Positions 24,001 through 34,880 of a DNA stretch of 64,000 bases are shown here, piece after piece (the first letter of the stretch is position 1; every line of letters starts with the position of its first letter). Source of the stretch: Paralvinella palmiformis (lineage: Eukaryota; Annelida; Polychaeta; Terebellida; Alvinellidae); assembly GCA_025642065.1 (NCBI GenBank), contig JAODUP010000270.1, positions 314,001 to 378,000 on the forward strand, read 5' to 3'. A model generated the notes under the pieces. That model was not told the DNA's origin. It did no database searches and saw only the letters and a list, made by a program, of their open reading frames with translations. A program made the position numbers and the translations under genes.

Positions 24001-25558
24001 GCATCTAGGAGATTTTTTGAAAGTACGACGGCATAACTTTTTAAAAGTAGTTTGTCATTATATTTAGACATGTTAATTTTCAAAAGATTTCCTGTTTGAC
24101 TAGTTCACTTAACCATATTGGTTCTGAAAATAATTTATTTCCAAAGGTTTGATATAATTTTTTTATATTTAACACTTATATTTAAATCATTGTAAATTTT
24201 TTCTTTGTTCTGTGTAGTTGCTCAAGCCAGACGCTCGTCAGGAATACTTGACTAAAATAGATAAATTCTTGAATACAGACAACACAAGAAACTGGCGCTT
24301 TCGAGAAGAATTGGCGCTGTAGGTCTTCCTTCAAATCGTGAAGTAATTTTGAACATTTGACTAAAATAGTAATTAGAAACTTTTTCATTTCTTTCTGTGT
24401 TTGGTGATAGAACAATATGGTCTCAGACTTCATAATTTTGTGTTACAGACAGCTAGGTAGCCTTTTAGAGTTATATTCTACAAAAGACATATCAGAATAT
24501 CTGGTGCCTGTAGCTATATTGTTGACAGAGGACCCTGTTGCTGCTGTTAGATGTTGTGCCTTCAGGGTGGTATGTTGGTATTTGTTTTACAAGCTGTTAA
24601 CCAAATGTTTATCATTAACTCCATCTTCGCTTCATTACGTTTGGAGGTCATTTGGCCCATTTAGCCTACCGTGTGCACAAAAGTGGCCATAAAACAGGAA
24701 TCGTCATCTTATCATTAACTCCATAATGTAGTTGGTATTGATGGTAGTTAATTATTTGAGGGATGCCTATATTTCCAGCTGAGTGCCATGGTCGGATGCC
24801 TTAATGAATATGATGATGGTAATGGTGATGAGTTGGCAAGCTTGATCCGAGATGTAAAGGATCGCTTTGCCCTTAGTTCAAGCTCCGGAAAGAGGCAAAT
24901 GTGAGTAATCTGATGATGACTGGTGGCATTGTTGACGTTTATAAATGGATTGTGTGCTGTATTTAAACGTAATTTTCCACATTACAGCTACCTTCGTGCT
25001 GTATCAGGCTGTGTGTGAGCATTGTAAAACAACCTGATGTTTTGTTTTTACTCCTGCGTTAGGTTTGTGTATATCTGTCACAGCATCCTCGAACATAATT
25101 CACTGACTCAGGAACAGTTTGCCACCGATTTATTACCAGTGTTGCTGAACCTGTCTGAAGACGCCATCCCGAATGTTAGGATAGCTCTCTCTAGGACTCT
25201 CGCTAAATACATCATGAATTCAGGTCAGTTGTTCTGTAATGAGTCTTCACGGAAATGTATGAATGTTACAAACTAATAATGTAGAACTTCGGCTATTATA
25301 ACCAGACTTAAGACTGGTTTACTGGCATGTATTGTCCATTTATTGTTGCTCTTGTTTCCAAGTACCAGTCGTCTTTATTGTTTTTCTTTCGTCGCAGATT
25401 TCTTCACAAGTGTTCAGAATCCAGTCCAGGCCAAACTTCTTGATGTCATCGAGATGTTAAAATCTGATAGCGAATATGATGTACGGTATTTCCTGGTTCC
25501 CACATTGAGGAATACAGATATTGCTTCCGACATAGTCAGTATTGATGTGTTTTCATAG
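13428..25558 (+). CDS. PPP4R1: Serine/threonine-protein phosphatase 4 regulatory subunit 1
   Basis: Twenty coding exons: 13428-13434, 13521-13565, 14977-15079, 16926-17029, 17287-17429, 17544-17604, 17782-17867, 20377-20481, 20640-20705, 21105-21263, 21573-21706, 21783-22723, 22814-22878, 23522-23707, 23861-24022, 24218-24318, 24449-24569, 24779-24900, 25063-25223, 25398-25558. They total 3033 bases (1010 residues; human about 950) and every phase joins. The product is a HEAT-repeat scaffold that binds and targets the PP4 catalytic subunit. Family-diagnostic stretches include [34 protein letters not shown] and [20 protein letters not shown], nearly identical to the human protein as I recall it. 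The start ATG-GCG-G joined to exon 2 gives [10 protein letters not shown], matching the human MAD start. The alternative start at 13454 would read through the first acceptor. The C terminus is the least certain part: the stop at 25556 is reached by reading past a possible donor (ATA|gtcagt, 25534). Intron 7 hosts microRNAs. Confidence 0.9.
14431..14476 (+). CDS. Possible alternative first exon of PPP4R1
   Basis: In the GC-rich zone a start codon in a strong context (aaaaaacATGG) opens [15 protein letters not shown], followed by G|gtttgt. Splicing to exon 3 at 14977 keeps frame (phase 1) and would replace [10 protein letters not shown]. The donor is only moderate and chance in-frame agreement is one in three, so this is a hypothesis. 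Confidence 0.2.
16926..21706 (+). CDS. PPP4R1: PPP4R1 exons 4-11: N-terminal HEAT-repeat block
   Basis: Residues about 52-338. Successive helical pairs show the HEAT signature ([94 protein letters not shown]). The pattern VRK-A/V followed by small residues is the HEAT helix-B motif repeated at each boundary. Exon joins are mostly phase 0. Exon 7 to exon 8 is interrupted by the microRNA-bearing intron 17868-20376. Confidence 0.9.
19038..19118 (+). ncRNA. mir-71: microRNA precursor miR-71
   Basis: The 5' arm at 19048-19070 begins TGAAAGACATGGGTAGTGAG and continues ATG. As I recall it, this is identical to the mature miR-71 conserved across many invertebrates. The opposite arm (about 19086-19108, TCTTACTATCCTGTCTTTCC) pairs along almost its whole length, with a loop of about 15 bases (AGTTACTTGGGTAGC). 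The precursor is on the sense strand of PPP4R1 intron 7, so it should be processed from that intron. miR-71 is known for roles in lifespan and stress in nematodes; its role here is unknown. It is the first hairpin of the cluster. Confidence 0.96.
19220..19301 (+). ncRNA. mir-2: microRNA precursor miR-2 copy 1 (miR-2d-like)
   Basis: The 3' arm at 19267-19289 reads TATCACAGCCTGCTTGGATC then AT(A). The 5' arm (TAATGCGCTGTGGTCCAGAA, from about 19222) pairs with the 3' flank through many G:U pairs and closes at TAATGCG/CGTTATC. The seed ATCACAG is that of miR-2/miR-13. The TTGGATC 3' part is what I recall for molluscan miR-2d. It lies about 150 bases after miR-71. Confidence 0.92.
19350..19431 (+). 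ncRNA. mir-2: microRNA precursor miR-2 copy 2
   Basis: The 3' arm at 19398-19420 begins TATCACAGCTAGCTTTGGTG. The 5' arm GCCAAGGTAGCTGTGATGTG (19363-19382) is its near-perfect complement, giving a hairpin with a short loop (CTTCATTCTGAC). The seed ATCACAG is kept, but bases 10-11 and the 3' end differ from the other copies. Confidence 0.92.
19588..19670 (+). ncRNA. mir-2: microRNA precursor miR-2 copy 3
   Basis: The 3' arm at 19637-19659 begins TATCACAGCCTGCTTTGACA. The 5' arm TTAAAGTGGCTGCGATGTG (19602-19620), preceded by TTCCTG, pairs with it apart from one small bulge. Sense strand of PPP4R1 intron 7. Confidence 0.92.
19754..19836 (+). ncRNA. mir-2: microRNA precursor miR-2 copy 4 (canonical miR-2a)
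   Basis: The 3' arm at 19801-19823 begins TATCACAGCCAGCTTTGATG and continues AGC, the same as the insect miR-2a mature sequence I recall. The 5' arm (CCTCAAGGTTGGTGTGATGTG region, about 19766-19786) pairs with two small internal loops. This is the copy closest to the canonical family sequence. Confidence 0.93.
20085..20175 (+). ncRNA. mir-2: microRNA precursor miR-2 copy 5
   Basis: The 3' arm at 20137-20159 begins TATCACAGCCTGCTTTGTCG and continues AGC. The 5' arm CCGACAAAGAGACTGTGAAGTG (20100-20121) pairs with it. It is separated from copy 4 by about 250 bases without a further recognisable hairpin and ends about 200 bases before exon 8. Confidence 0.9.
21783..22723 (+). CDS. PPP4R1: PPP4R1 exon 12: long acidic, Ser/Asn-rich linker
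   Basis: One 941-base exon encodes residues about 338-651, a low-complexity, presumably disordered insert between the two HEAT blocks, rich in S, N, D and E. Within it, near residue 525, is [16 protein letters not shown]. It corresponds to the conserved F-x-x-W-R-x-P-x-P-E-I-D motif that I recall in the same linker of the human protein. Apart from this motif the linker is not alignable by eye. The exon joins in phase 2 upstream and phase 1 downstream. Confidence 0.85.
22814..25558 (+). CDS. PPP4R1: PPP4R1 exons 13-20: C-terminal HEAT block
   Basis: Residues about 651-1010. Strongly conserved words: [65 protein letters not shown] and [14 protein letters not shown], corresponding to DVVPQALLDQYLSM, DLDEVRIGVLKHL, NSRNWRFRAEL and PNVRVLLAKTL in human. 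The last residues after [14 protein letters not shown] differ from the human serine/threonine tail. If the donor at 25534 is used, a downstream exon starting at 25669 (acceptor catttcag) would end the protein after a few residues. Confidence 0.88.
24625..24708 (+). mobile_element. SINE-A copy, 5'-truncated, in PPP4R1 intron 17
   Basis: Only the 3' body of SINE-A is present (CTTCGCTTCATTACGTTTGG ... GTGCACAAAAGTGGCCATAA). It is flanked by a perfect 16-base target-site duplication TTATCATTAACTCCAT at 24609-24624 and 24709-24724. This shows target-primed insertion of a 5'-truncated copy and fixes the element's ends. Confidence 0.85.
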
Positions 25559-27790
25559 CATAACATCAGTGACTTTTACCAATTGTTATGTCCATCTCAT
25601 TGTGTCGTACAGTAAAGAGTGTGTTGATTCAAGTTTGTTATCGTACTTGTTCTGTGGTCATTTCAGATTCCAGTGTGAGCACCGTTTATGGTTTATTGAG
25701 TTCACACTTCATTGGACAGCAGTTTATCCCTTCTGCAGATTTTCCAGGAAAGAAAAACAGGTCTACTCACACAATCCAGAAATGGTTAAAGGGTTATTGG
25801 GATTTCCAGATTCTTTACAATTTATATTAGAAAATTCGTTTCCTACTGAACGTCATTATTATACTGGAACCTTTCACATCGACTTGAATTAAATGATTTA
25901 CCATTAATATTTGTCTCAGGTGTGCTTGATTTTATTAATATATAATTCTGATTTACAACACGGTTTACCAAAATATTCAAATGGACCAGTTGCGGCTGTC
26001 ATTCTGAGAATGGCTAGTCCTTGAGGAGGGCTGGGGAGTGTGATATGTGAGACCACCAATTCAGTTTTCTGTTCATGTCTGTGAGTTTGGGATTGTAGTG
26101 TGATAGACAAGGTTACATCCAGGAGTTATTTATTAAAAGAATAACACATACTGGATGTAGTGAATACGATGTGTAAATATTTTTATACAAGTGAAAATCC
26201 ACCTGTTCTCCTTTGTGATAATTATAAGAATTATGAAAATCGATATTATTTTATTGGGTGCATCTCCTAAATCTTTCTGTCGGCGACTATGCACACAGCC
26301 TTGTTGTACTCGGTTATAATCATGGCTGGTATGTATTGTACGCCACTTATTAGTTATCTTCACCATTCGGTGATGTACCAATCAAATGCAAGCATCCATC
26401 ACGTGCTATCGCGCCTGTGCCAACTAATTTGTGAATGTCTACCTTTGCAGTTACGAGGTAAGAATACGACATTCGGCCACAAATCCCACATCGCATTTCT
26501 CACTTGATTGCCGTGCCGTGCAGCTGAAGAGTTTTGCACTCGTAGACAACGCGTTTCATTTCTCTTGTTTACTTTCTATTGTTACAAGTCAAACTTGAAT
26601 GTTAGTTCACTTATTTTCATCGGTAGCCCTCAGCCATAACTGTGATGTCGATCCCAAAAAGAACAACCGCTCACCAAAGCCCGGTTTTTTGGTTTACGTG
26701 TAGGTTATACCTTATCGTTGTTGCCTGTCTTCTTTTACTGAGCGTAGATGGGGTTTTTTTTGCTCAGAGAATTGTTTCCTTGGTGTATCATTTTTGAGCA
26801 TTACAGTGGTTTCTCTTTAGTAGGCTGCAGCTATACTTCCGTCTTTCAATTCATATCTGTTGCCCTGTAATTTATGAGTATGATTTTATGAAAGAAGAGT
26901 AATATAATTCGAACCTATGTTAAAAATGGTGGCTGCAACTTTGACAAAATACATTGAGAGTGCTCCACGCGGTTGTAGGTGGAAATAAACGTGCATGTCA
27001 GTTTGTGTGTGCCAGACGACGATTGTTCCGTAAATGCCAAATGTCTTTCTGTTGATAACTGGATGGTGTGTTTGTGTTGTGCGTGATATAGGAAGTGATG
27101 GACGTAGCTTAGGAAATATGGTGAAACGAAGACATACATATACTGTTGCGTTGTTGAACAGTAAACAATAAAATATTTCAAACCTGCAGGATAAACTTAG
27201 TGTTATGTTTGTAACTTGATTCAAAATAGTTTTTGGACTTCACACACACACAACAACAAAATAATCATTGGGTTGATGAATAAATTTCTACCGTAGTCGG
27301 TATTGCCACAAATGTTATTAATTACTACCTTTATGAGAATAAGTGCAATTAAAAAAATTATACTTGTGATTTTGGGGCAAATCAATTATGTTAAAATAAG
27401 TAATTGAATAAGATATTTTAAAAGTGGAATCCAGTAAATAAAACTTAAATCCTGGTACAGTTGCACAATTGAGTAAATAAAATCGAATGGTTGCTGTTTG
27501 GGATTAATTAATTTAATGAATTGAAGGCTTAATTTTATTAAAACTATCGGAACTAGTTGCGGTGTACTAATCTGTGCAGATGTGAATCGGACCTAGTTTC
27601 TTCACTATGATTGTTTGCGAGTAGTGATGGCGTTTTAACAGCCGGAAACATTCAAATACCTGTACAGTATTAGCCCAATCAGATTTATGTAAAACTTAAT
27701 AAACAATTTGAATGAAAATTTTTTATTTATAATAGGTTTCTCAGTATCACCTTTATTACTTCGTGCCACATCTTTAGAAGAATCGTGTAT
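25559..27790. other. PPP4R1 3' flank and intergenic DNA
   Basis: AATAAA hexamers at 26984 and 27167 are possible PPP4R1 polyadenylation signals, neither convincing. No other gene recognised. Confidence 0.3.
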
Positions 27791-27794
27791 GTTG

Positions 27795-28095
27795 GAGACA
27801 AATTGTATCCTGTCAGTTGATAAGCGAGTATTAACGGATTTATTCGACCCGTTTTGTGCGTTTGAAACAGTTGACTGGAATGTACTTTTCTCCAGGTTGA
27901 AAGACATGTTCCGTTTATCAGGTGAATTACTTATGGCTTCAGTATTGTTTGGAGTAACGTTCCCAGATAATGTCTGTTCATTGTACTTTGTCATATGTTC
28001 TGTCATTGGTATCTGGTATACCACAAGGATCGGTTCTTGGTATTTTTTTTCCACAATGTACCCAGCTCTCTTGGGATTATGACGAGGCGATTTTG
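27795..28095 (+). mobile_element. Decayed LINE reverse transcriptase fragment
   Basis: Across two frames the + strand reads SVDKRVLTDLFDPFCAFETV-like sequence, DWNVLFSRLKDMF and then SGIPQGSVLGIFF at about 28008-28046. These match the LINE RT blocks LLDLSAAFDTVDHNILLSRL and SGVPQGSVLGPLLF. The catalytic YxDD block is absent. Frameshifts mean no functional protein. The long antisense frame over the same segment is a shadow. Confidence 0.7.
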
Positions 28096-28099
28096 AGGT

Positions 28100-29030
28100 T
28101 ATATAATACCTGTATAGATCACTTCGGTCTTAACAATTAGATACATTTATCCTATTTATAGCGGGGTTGCAAAAATATCGGCTTTAAACAATTTTAATTA
28201 GATTATTTTAATCGATTTTTTTATACTAAAAAACAAACAGTAGTCAAACATTTCTTTTTCTATGTATTCAGCACGAGATAGTGTACCTTTCCTGGTTAAG
28301 TACATTGACTCGGTAATCCCCTAGATGCATAGAAAAGATAGGTGATGTCACGGGTTAGATCATCCCAAATTCATCCATTTTACAACATAGAAGCAGATCG
28401 AGTGGCTTCACTTGACACCTGTTGTGTTAATATCCCAAAATCATCTCAACCATAGAGTTGGGGGAATTGTCGCGTAACTGTATCACTTGTTAAGACTATA
28501 GATGGTCTTGAAATCTAATTGCAATACAAATTATTAACCAGCGTAAGATTTAAAAAAAACTATTTATTTTTTGTATTGTAATTTAATTGATAGATTACAT
28601 ATTTACAAAATAATTAATAAAAATAAATGCAATAATCATAAAGATCAAATGAAGCACAATAAAAATTAAAGTGCCTGATTTTTTTGTAGTTATTTAAATC
28701 AAACAACCCTTCTTGGGAAAAATTAGAACATTGCATTGGTGATATTCGGCAATAAATCACTAAAAAAATTCTAAAATTATATCAAGTAAAGCAAATATGA
28801 ACTATTTGCCTTCGTCACTTTATGTCGAAACCATGCAGCATTACTTATCGCTGAATCTTTCGTTATCCCTAATGGGTCAGTAAAAATGTAGAGATTATTT
28901 TTTGACAACTATTAATTTGAGTGAATATCCCAAATTAAGCTGCCTACTACGATGTTAAGAACATCCACTGTCTAAAAGCATCCTTGGCACAATTAAGAAG
29001 CACTTGTTACATTGGCCAATGCCCCCTTAC
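28100..29030. other. AT-rich intergenic DNA
   Basis: Nothing recognised: no coding frame, no clear repeat structure. Confidence 0.4.
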
Positions 29031-29033
29031 ATC

Positions 29034-29222
29034 TCGCCTCTATGGCCTTGTGGGTATGAGCGTGGGACTTTCTAACTCTTAGTCATGCTGTGCGGGGAGG
29101 TCCGAGGTTCGATTCCAGGCCGTGGCGCTATAGTATGAGGAGTTTTTCATCCAAACCCGGCAACTGGCGAGGTTTTCTCCGCCCAATATGCCATATATTG
29201 TAAATTCTAAAATTATTTAGAA
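29034..29222 (+). mobile_element. SINE-B copy (tRNA-derived)
   Basis: A tRNA-like head with an internal promoter B box (GGTTCGATTCC) is followed by a body CCCGGCAACTGGCGAGGTTT ... AATATGCCATATATTGTAAA. The same order and sequence recur at 34699-34880 with about 80% identity by eye, which defines the family. Confidence 0.7.
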
Positions 29223-29607
29223 TTAGTTCCCGTTTGCGAAGCAGTAAATTACGGTTGTAGGAAAAAAATATCACCGGAAAAAATTCACTGGAAAATAAAG
29301 GAACCTGGAAAAAATGGAAAAAATGGAAAAAAGTGAAAATTGGAAATAATTGCACCTCCTTTTATTTTTCTTCTGATTTTTAGTAACTTGTCTTATACAT
29401 GTTTCTTATTTCATTTTCTTTATAATGTTTATTTGAGGTAAAGCAAACTATAATTTGGCAATAGGGTATAATTAGCTTTTATGTATACATGCGTGTACTT
29501 CTAAAACTGTTGCTTCCCTAATTATTGTAGCTTCTCTTAATGTTGTAACTTCCCTAATTATTACTCGAGTACCAAACCAAGTGAATAAGTAAATGTGAAT
29601 GAATATA

Positions 29608-29960
29608 GTGAGCTCCGGTGGCCTGGCGGTTAAGTAAGTACCCAGCACTTGGTGCCAACGGTCACAGGTTCGAACCCCGTAAGAGGTCGAAACTTTTCCA
29701 GAGATTCTCGGCTCACTACATCGTGGGTGTCTGACCACATTAAATAACGCTGTCGTCTCCACTGAATTATTTAAAATAAAGGGGGACGTTAACCCGAGGA
29801 CGTAACACTCTGGCAGTGACCACCCTCAGGGTATTTCGGCTCCATCTTTCCGTACTGCTCCCCTGTGAGTGGTGGGGGAGGAGGTTTCACAATCACTCCA
29901 ACATAAAGGCTGTGCTGAATAAGCGACAGCCTGGGGATTCTCCCCGAACCGCAAAAAAAA
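29608..29960 (+). mobile_element. SINE-C copy (tRNA-derived, poly-A tailed)
   Basis: Starts with a tRNA-like head (AGCTCCGGTGGCCTGGCGGT, B box GGTTCGAACCC), followed by a long body and an A9 tail at about 29951-29959. A second, internally deleted copy lies on the minus strand at 57477-57653. Confidence 0.75.
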
Positions 29961-30702
29961 ATTAAGAATCTGTTTTAGATTTTTAGTGTGTGTAGGAATA
30001 ATTATAATTAAGAATAGTTAATAGTTCACATATACATGTACTATTTTCACTGAAATACACAGAAAAAAACTTTTTTTAATCCAGTAAAATATGCAAAAAA
30101 CGATGGTGCCATTAAAATAAATATTGACAAAAGTAGACCTTCCTGGTATGAGACTTGGTGATTGGTTCAGGGTATATACAGATTGTTAGGATTATTGGGG
30201 GTTACTCGATTTGTTACTAGAAACTTGAAAGTGTCCCCAGTCATAATGTGACATATTATACATTATGTCACGAAATGGTGTGTGTCAGCAGGTACATTCG
30301 ATCTATTACACTGAACCATTGGAACCCTTCACATTTCCTCTTCAGTACCTATATATGAACCCAGCTGCTTTGCTTCGTCGTACCATATCTCTAATTTAAC
30401 ACCAATGTGATCCCTCAAACATTGAATCTTTGATTTAATATCGTCAATCATTGTGAATGCCTCAAAGACGTTAATATCTCTTCTTTGTAGTTAACTAACA
30501 AACCTTTTAAATAATCCAAACTATTTTTTAATACCGTGAAGCCATGTACCAATAACTCCAAAACTCTGCAAACTACTCTTTATACCATGAGCCGTAGTCT
30601 TGGTGTCACTATGCCAATTCCAACGAATTTCATTAACCTCATAAAGCTCCAGGAAGTTTTGCCTCTTGGGAGAATTGTCAAAAAATTGTCCTTACTAAGT
30701 TA

Positions 30703-30793
30703 TTATTTAACAGACGAATAACAATTATACTTAATTTTATACTAAGTAACTTAGTATAAAATAAAGTATAATTGTGATTCGTCTGTTAAATAA
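30703..30793. repeat. Near-perfect 91-bp palindrome
   Basis: A 45-base left arm (30703-30747, starting TTATTTAACAGACGAATAAC) and a 45-base right arm (30749-30793) are reverse complements with two mismatches and a single-base spacer at 30748. The transcript would form a very stable hairpin. No coding frame and no known family was recognised. Confidence 0.9.
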
Positions 30794-31313
30794 CAATTCT
30801 ATAAGACACACATTACACATGTATGGCTATTTAAGAATGACAAATTCGCAGTAATACAATTAGTTATTATGTCGCCAAATGATATATTGCATTTAAAGAT
30901 GGAGGATCCCTACTAGAGGTAGGGGACCTGTCCCCTGACCACCGCGTAGATCCGCCACTGCTTAGGGTGGGGTATGATGGTATATATATATATATATATA
31001 TCAACTTAATACGGCATACATTAAGTGCATTTAGTTATCATTGGAGCTCTATATGGCGCTAATAATAATGTACCACAACAAAGATAAATATTGACGAGCT
31101 TAATTCTAGTCTCTACGAGGTCCTTAGTTAGTTTATAGATAATACGGTCCTAAATAAGACAATTAAACAAACGTGTGAGAATACAATCAAGAAATAAATG
31201 TCCTAGATTTAAAATACTGCATTTACCTATACTGAGTTATCGTGATAAATATTACAATGTTAATTGTTAGAAGGTTTTTGGACTATGGTGGGATCATCAT
31301 TTACGGAGTATAT

Positions 31314-31323
<10 letters not shown>

Positions 31324-31384
<61 letters not shown>
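31324..31384. repeat. (GT)n microsatellite
   Basis: About thirty uninterrupted GT units following a short TA run. Confidence 0.95.
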
Positions 31385-31385
<1 letters not shown>

Positions 31386-32084
31386 AGCCACATAGTATGA
31401 TTGTGTGACATTATACATAATTCTTATTCACTTCTTTCTAGCGTTGTTGTTACCAAATGGATGAACACTTCATTGTAATTAACAACACACCAGCACAACA
31501 AAAACCAGGTACGCTCATAATCTACGAACGTGCCCACATCTCTTCCTGAACACCTGCACTTATACCTATCTCCAAATACCCGCACGTTGCCATTCGTAGC
31601 TTTGAAAACCCCAAATCTATCAGATATATTTAGTAACTGTTATAGTAGATTCGCTATTTATTATGTGATCATATATTAACATCTTATTATATATTTGTTG
31701 ACACGAGTCGTTCACTACATACACTATAGTAAATCCTTCTCTTATTTACATCAGAGCTCCCGATGGTGACTCGTACATCAGACTATTAAACAACAAATAG
31801 GTCTGAAGTACAATCAGCGTGAGCATATTTCACTCTCAAATTTGTGTACTGCATGGGACAGTGTGAGGATTTAATTATATTTAGTTATAAGTTTGTATAT
31901 GTTGGCTTAGTTTGTTATATTATATTATTTCATTAATACAAATCATATTTATTTTTATTTAGATAGAATGTAATATATATAATGGTATTTATAGTATGTA
32001 ATTCATTATATAGACAGATCATTAAAGATTTTGAAGACAACAACAACAACAACAATAATAATAATAAATTAATAATAATAATAA

Positions 32085-32600
32085 TAGGCTATTGTTTGTC
32101 ATCCAGCTAGAGATATCACTGAGACGGTTACCTAGCTGTGTAAGAGAAGATCAGTGTCTGCTGTAGATAAAGATATGTATACTTGGGTGTCATCTGCATC
32201 TAAATGATGGTCAAATTTGTGGCTGTGAATAAGTAATCTTAGTTATACAAAACAAACAGCAACGGTTCAAGAACAGAGCTTTCGGGGGAACGCCACAAAA
32301 CATAGGAACTGCATTTGAAAAATAGTTTCTTATTTTATTGATTGAAACCTATTTATTAAAAATGAGCGGATGATGTTATATGCCTGATATGCCAAACTAA
32401 TCAGAGAGGCGATCTAGAAGAACAGAATAATCAATGGTGTCAAAAGCTGCAGATAAATTTAATGGTGTTAGTGTTGTGATCTTTCCCGTGTTCATGATTA
32501 GTGATACATCGTTGTGCACTTTCAGTAGAGTGGTTTCTGTAGAGTGAAAAACATTAGACAGGTGATTATAGTTTAAGTGAACGTTCAAACGACAGGACAC
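32085..32600 (-). mobile_element. Decayed LINE reverse transcriptase core
   Basis: On the minus strand the order is FHSTETTLLKVHNDVSLIMN, then LNLSAAFDTIDYSVLLDRLS, FGISG after a stop, FCGVPPKAL (from CGVPQGSVLGPLLF), DADDTQVYI (the YADD catalytic block), and GNRLSDISSWM near 32090. This is the full RT core order of CR1/L2-like LINEs. Stops and frameshifts (TGG to TAG after DRLSD) make it non-functional. Confidence 0.8.
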
Positions 32601-33071
32601 GGCTTTTATAATACTTCAGATATGAAAGATAGATTAGAAATAGATCTGTTTAGGTCATTGACTGGTACAGAGGCAGAATGTGTGAGATAATTAAACAGGA
32701 TTATCTGGCTATATGTAATTACTGGCGTTTTCTGATAGATTAGCACTGGGACAAATTACAAAATACCGTGTATATGGAACCGAGGTTTTTAATGGCTATT
32801 CGTTCATTCGCTCAGTACATATGTCATCGGGATTTCAGTTAGACTATATAATGGCTATTTTCAAGACGACCAAAAAAGGACATCCAAAGAACATGACATG
32901 ACATGACATCCAAATGACATGACATGACATCCAAAAGAGATGACATGACATGATTTTGCCTTTTAATCTACGCATTAAATGTTGCATATAATAGCAACAT
33001 GTTAATAAAATATTCTGATCTTTTATCAATGACTTATTATGGTTCGTTTTTCTTTTCCTCTGGAAGGACTT

Positions 33072-33154
33072 CAACAAACAAACAAACAAACAAACAAACA
33101 AACAAACAAACAAACAAACAAACAAACAAACAAACAAACAAACAAACAAACAAA
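33072..33154. repeat. (AAAC)n microsatellite
   Basis: About twenty ACAA units. The open frames on both strands here (repeated NKQT or FVCLFVCL) are products of the repeat, not genes. Confidence 0.97.
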
Positions 33155-33580
33155 TTCTTGAACTTTGATCGTCATATTTGCCAATTTTATTTTCGTCCTT
33201 GGGCGACATAACTAATAAATGTAGTTTTTGATTCAAAAAGATATAATTTTTCTTTATTATAACAATAATGTATTCACATCGGTTTAAGTTTTCAGTTCTA
33301 AGACGAGGGGTGCAGTCAGTGCTGGATTAATCATTAAGCAAAATAAGCACGTGCTTAAGGCATCAAGGAAAGGGGGGAGGGGGAACCACAGAAATGGTAT
33401 ATGGTTTACGGCGCAAAAGAAACAAATAACTTTAAACTTGCTAAAATAATATTCGAAGTGGTTTATATTATTGGAAATATAATTTCGAAGTGTTCGTGGT
33501 GTCATAATGACGTCATATAGAATTTGCCCAAGACTTTAAACTCGACTGATTTCTTCACACAAGTTCCACAACATAATATA

Positions 33581-33705
33581 CCGGCGCCTCCGTGGTCTAG
33601 CGGTAGTGTGCTGGATCACAGATCACTACCACTCATGTTCGAATCTCGACGTGGGCATATCTGAAGGTGATTTCATCTTTGAATTCGCTTCCACCAATCT
33701 CCGTC
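33581..33705 (+). mobile_element. SINE-A copy (diverged 3' end)
   Basis: Head GCGCCTCCGTGGTCTAGCGG with tRNA-like A box, GATCACTACCACTCATGTTC(GAATCTC) B box, then CATATCTGAAGGTGATTTCA. The 3' third is poorly matched. Confidence 0.8.
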
Positions 33706-33789
33706 ATCAGAACTGGACACAAATGAAAATATGGTGATCTTGGAATCATCGAGGTGTCACAGACAGGTTAATCAAGCACATGTCTCACT

Positions 33790-33990
33790 AATGAAAGTTT
33801 AGTGAGCCATGGTGATGAAATGATTCAGTCTGCAAATGATGATGTAAATATAGCAAAAGATCCAGGCTTGTGGCTGTATTTCTCTGCCGATGACGTAGCT
33901 TATTGGAATGCTCGTGGACCCAGTGACTGTCAACACCACAATGAGCCATTTGAGTCTTCTAATGGCACTGAAAGATCGTTCTCATGAGCA
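33790..33990 (+). mobile_element. Remnant of a hAT/ZMYM1-like transposase (TTF-type zinc-finger region)
   Basis: The frame reads DPGLWLYFSADDVAYWNARG then PSDCQHHNEPFESS and ends ERSFS before a stop. The pattern DPxxW...GP..CxHH...PFE.S...RSF is that of the N-terminal TTF-type domain in hAT-derived and ZMYM1-like proteins. No transposase core follows, so this is a fragment. Assignment rests on motif memory only. Confidence 0.45.
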
Positions 33991-34698
33991 ACTTCGACTA
34001 ATTGGTAGATTAGCATCTTCGATTTTGGGATACATGCAGTGTTTCTGGATAGGCCTTCAGAACTTCAAGAAGATCTCGTACGTTCAGTCGTGTCTGTTTC
34101 ACTTTTATTAAATACAAAATAGTACAGTAATTTGATGACTATTAATGTCGTTTTCGTTGTATTTGTACGTACCGTTTTCTCGGAACTGCTGTCTTGGTTG
34201 ACTGAATCATTCAGTGGTTGAAGGCGCGTTTTAATGCACTTATACAGAACTTGTTTAACGCAACACATCGGTTAAGTTGTTGGCCAACTTTTCCCATTAA
34301 CAAATAGTTCGATTTTAACACCTAAAACGTTGCGTTGGACTCGTGCTATTTTGTTATGATATACCTGTAGTATATCAGCGTTATTCTATTTCAATAAACG
34401 TTAAAAACAATGATTTATTAAGACGATTTGGGATTAACTGAACTCAGTCAGGGAGTGGTTTAAAACAAATTATTATGTTCTGCGTTCCACAAAGAATCGC
34501 GCATCCGTGACGATTTATTAAAATAATGTTTTCGATTTCGGAAACACACGAATGCGCTTATTTCCCGCTGGTAGGCAGAGTGGGTGTAATATATTAAATA
34601 GAAATCTTCTCATATGCTGAAAATACGACGGTGTTGTATGTGGTAGATTGGAACGAGTGGTGGGTTGTGATTAAATGTGGCAAAAATTAGAAAGCGGA

Positions 34699-34880
34699 GC
34701 CCGCCATTGTGGCTCGATGGATATTTACCCATGGTTATGGTCGTGCTGTACGGGAGGTCGGAGATTCGAATCCCATCCGTGGTACTATAGTAAGAAGCGT
34801 TTTTAATCCAACCAGGCAACTGGCAAGGTTTTCTCCACCGAATATGCCATCTATTGTAAATTCTAAATACTACTACTACT
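34699..34880 (+). mobile_element. SINE-B copy
   Basis: Matches the 29034 copy: GTGGCTCGATGG head, B box GATTCGAATCCC, CAACTGGCAAGGTTTTCTCC and AATATGCCATCTATTGTAAA, ending in a short (TAC)n tail. Confidence 0.7.

Noticed and set aside
27635..28054. 139-codon antisense open frame
   Set aside because: Shadow of a decayed LINE reverse transcriptase on the + strand, where recognisable RT blocks lie.
29608..29700. tRNA gene (A and B boxes, CCTGGCGGTTAAG)
   Set aside because: No complete cloverleaf; the sequence continues into a SINE body repeated elsewhere. The same applies to all SINE-A, B, D and E heads.
32844..33236. 130-codon antisense frame with FVCLFVCL repeats and its sense NKQT counterpart
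   Set aside because: Product of the (AAAC)n microsatellite.
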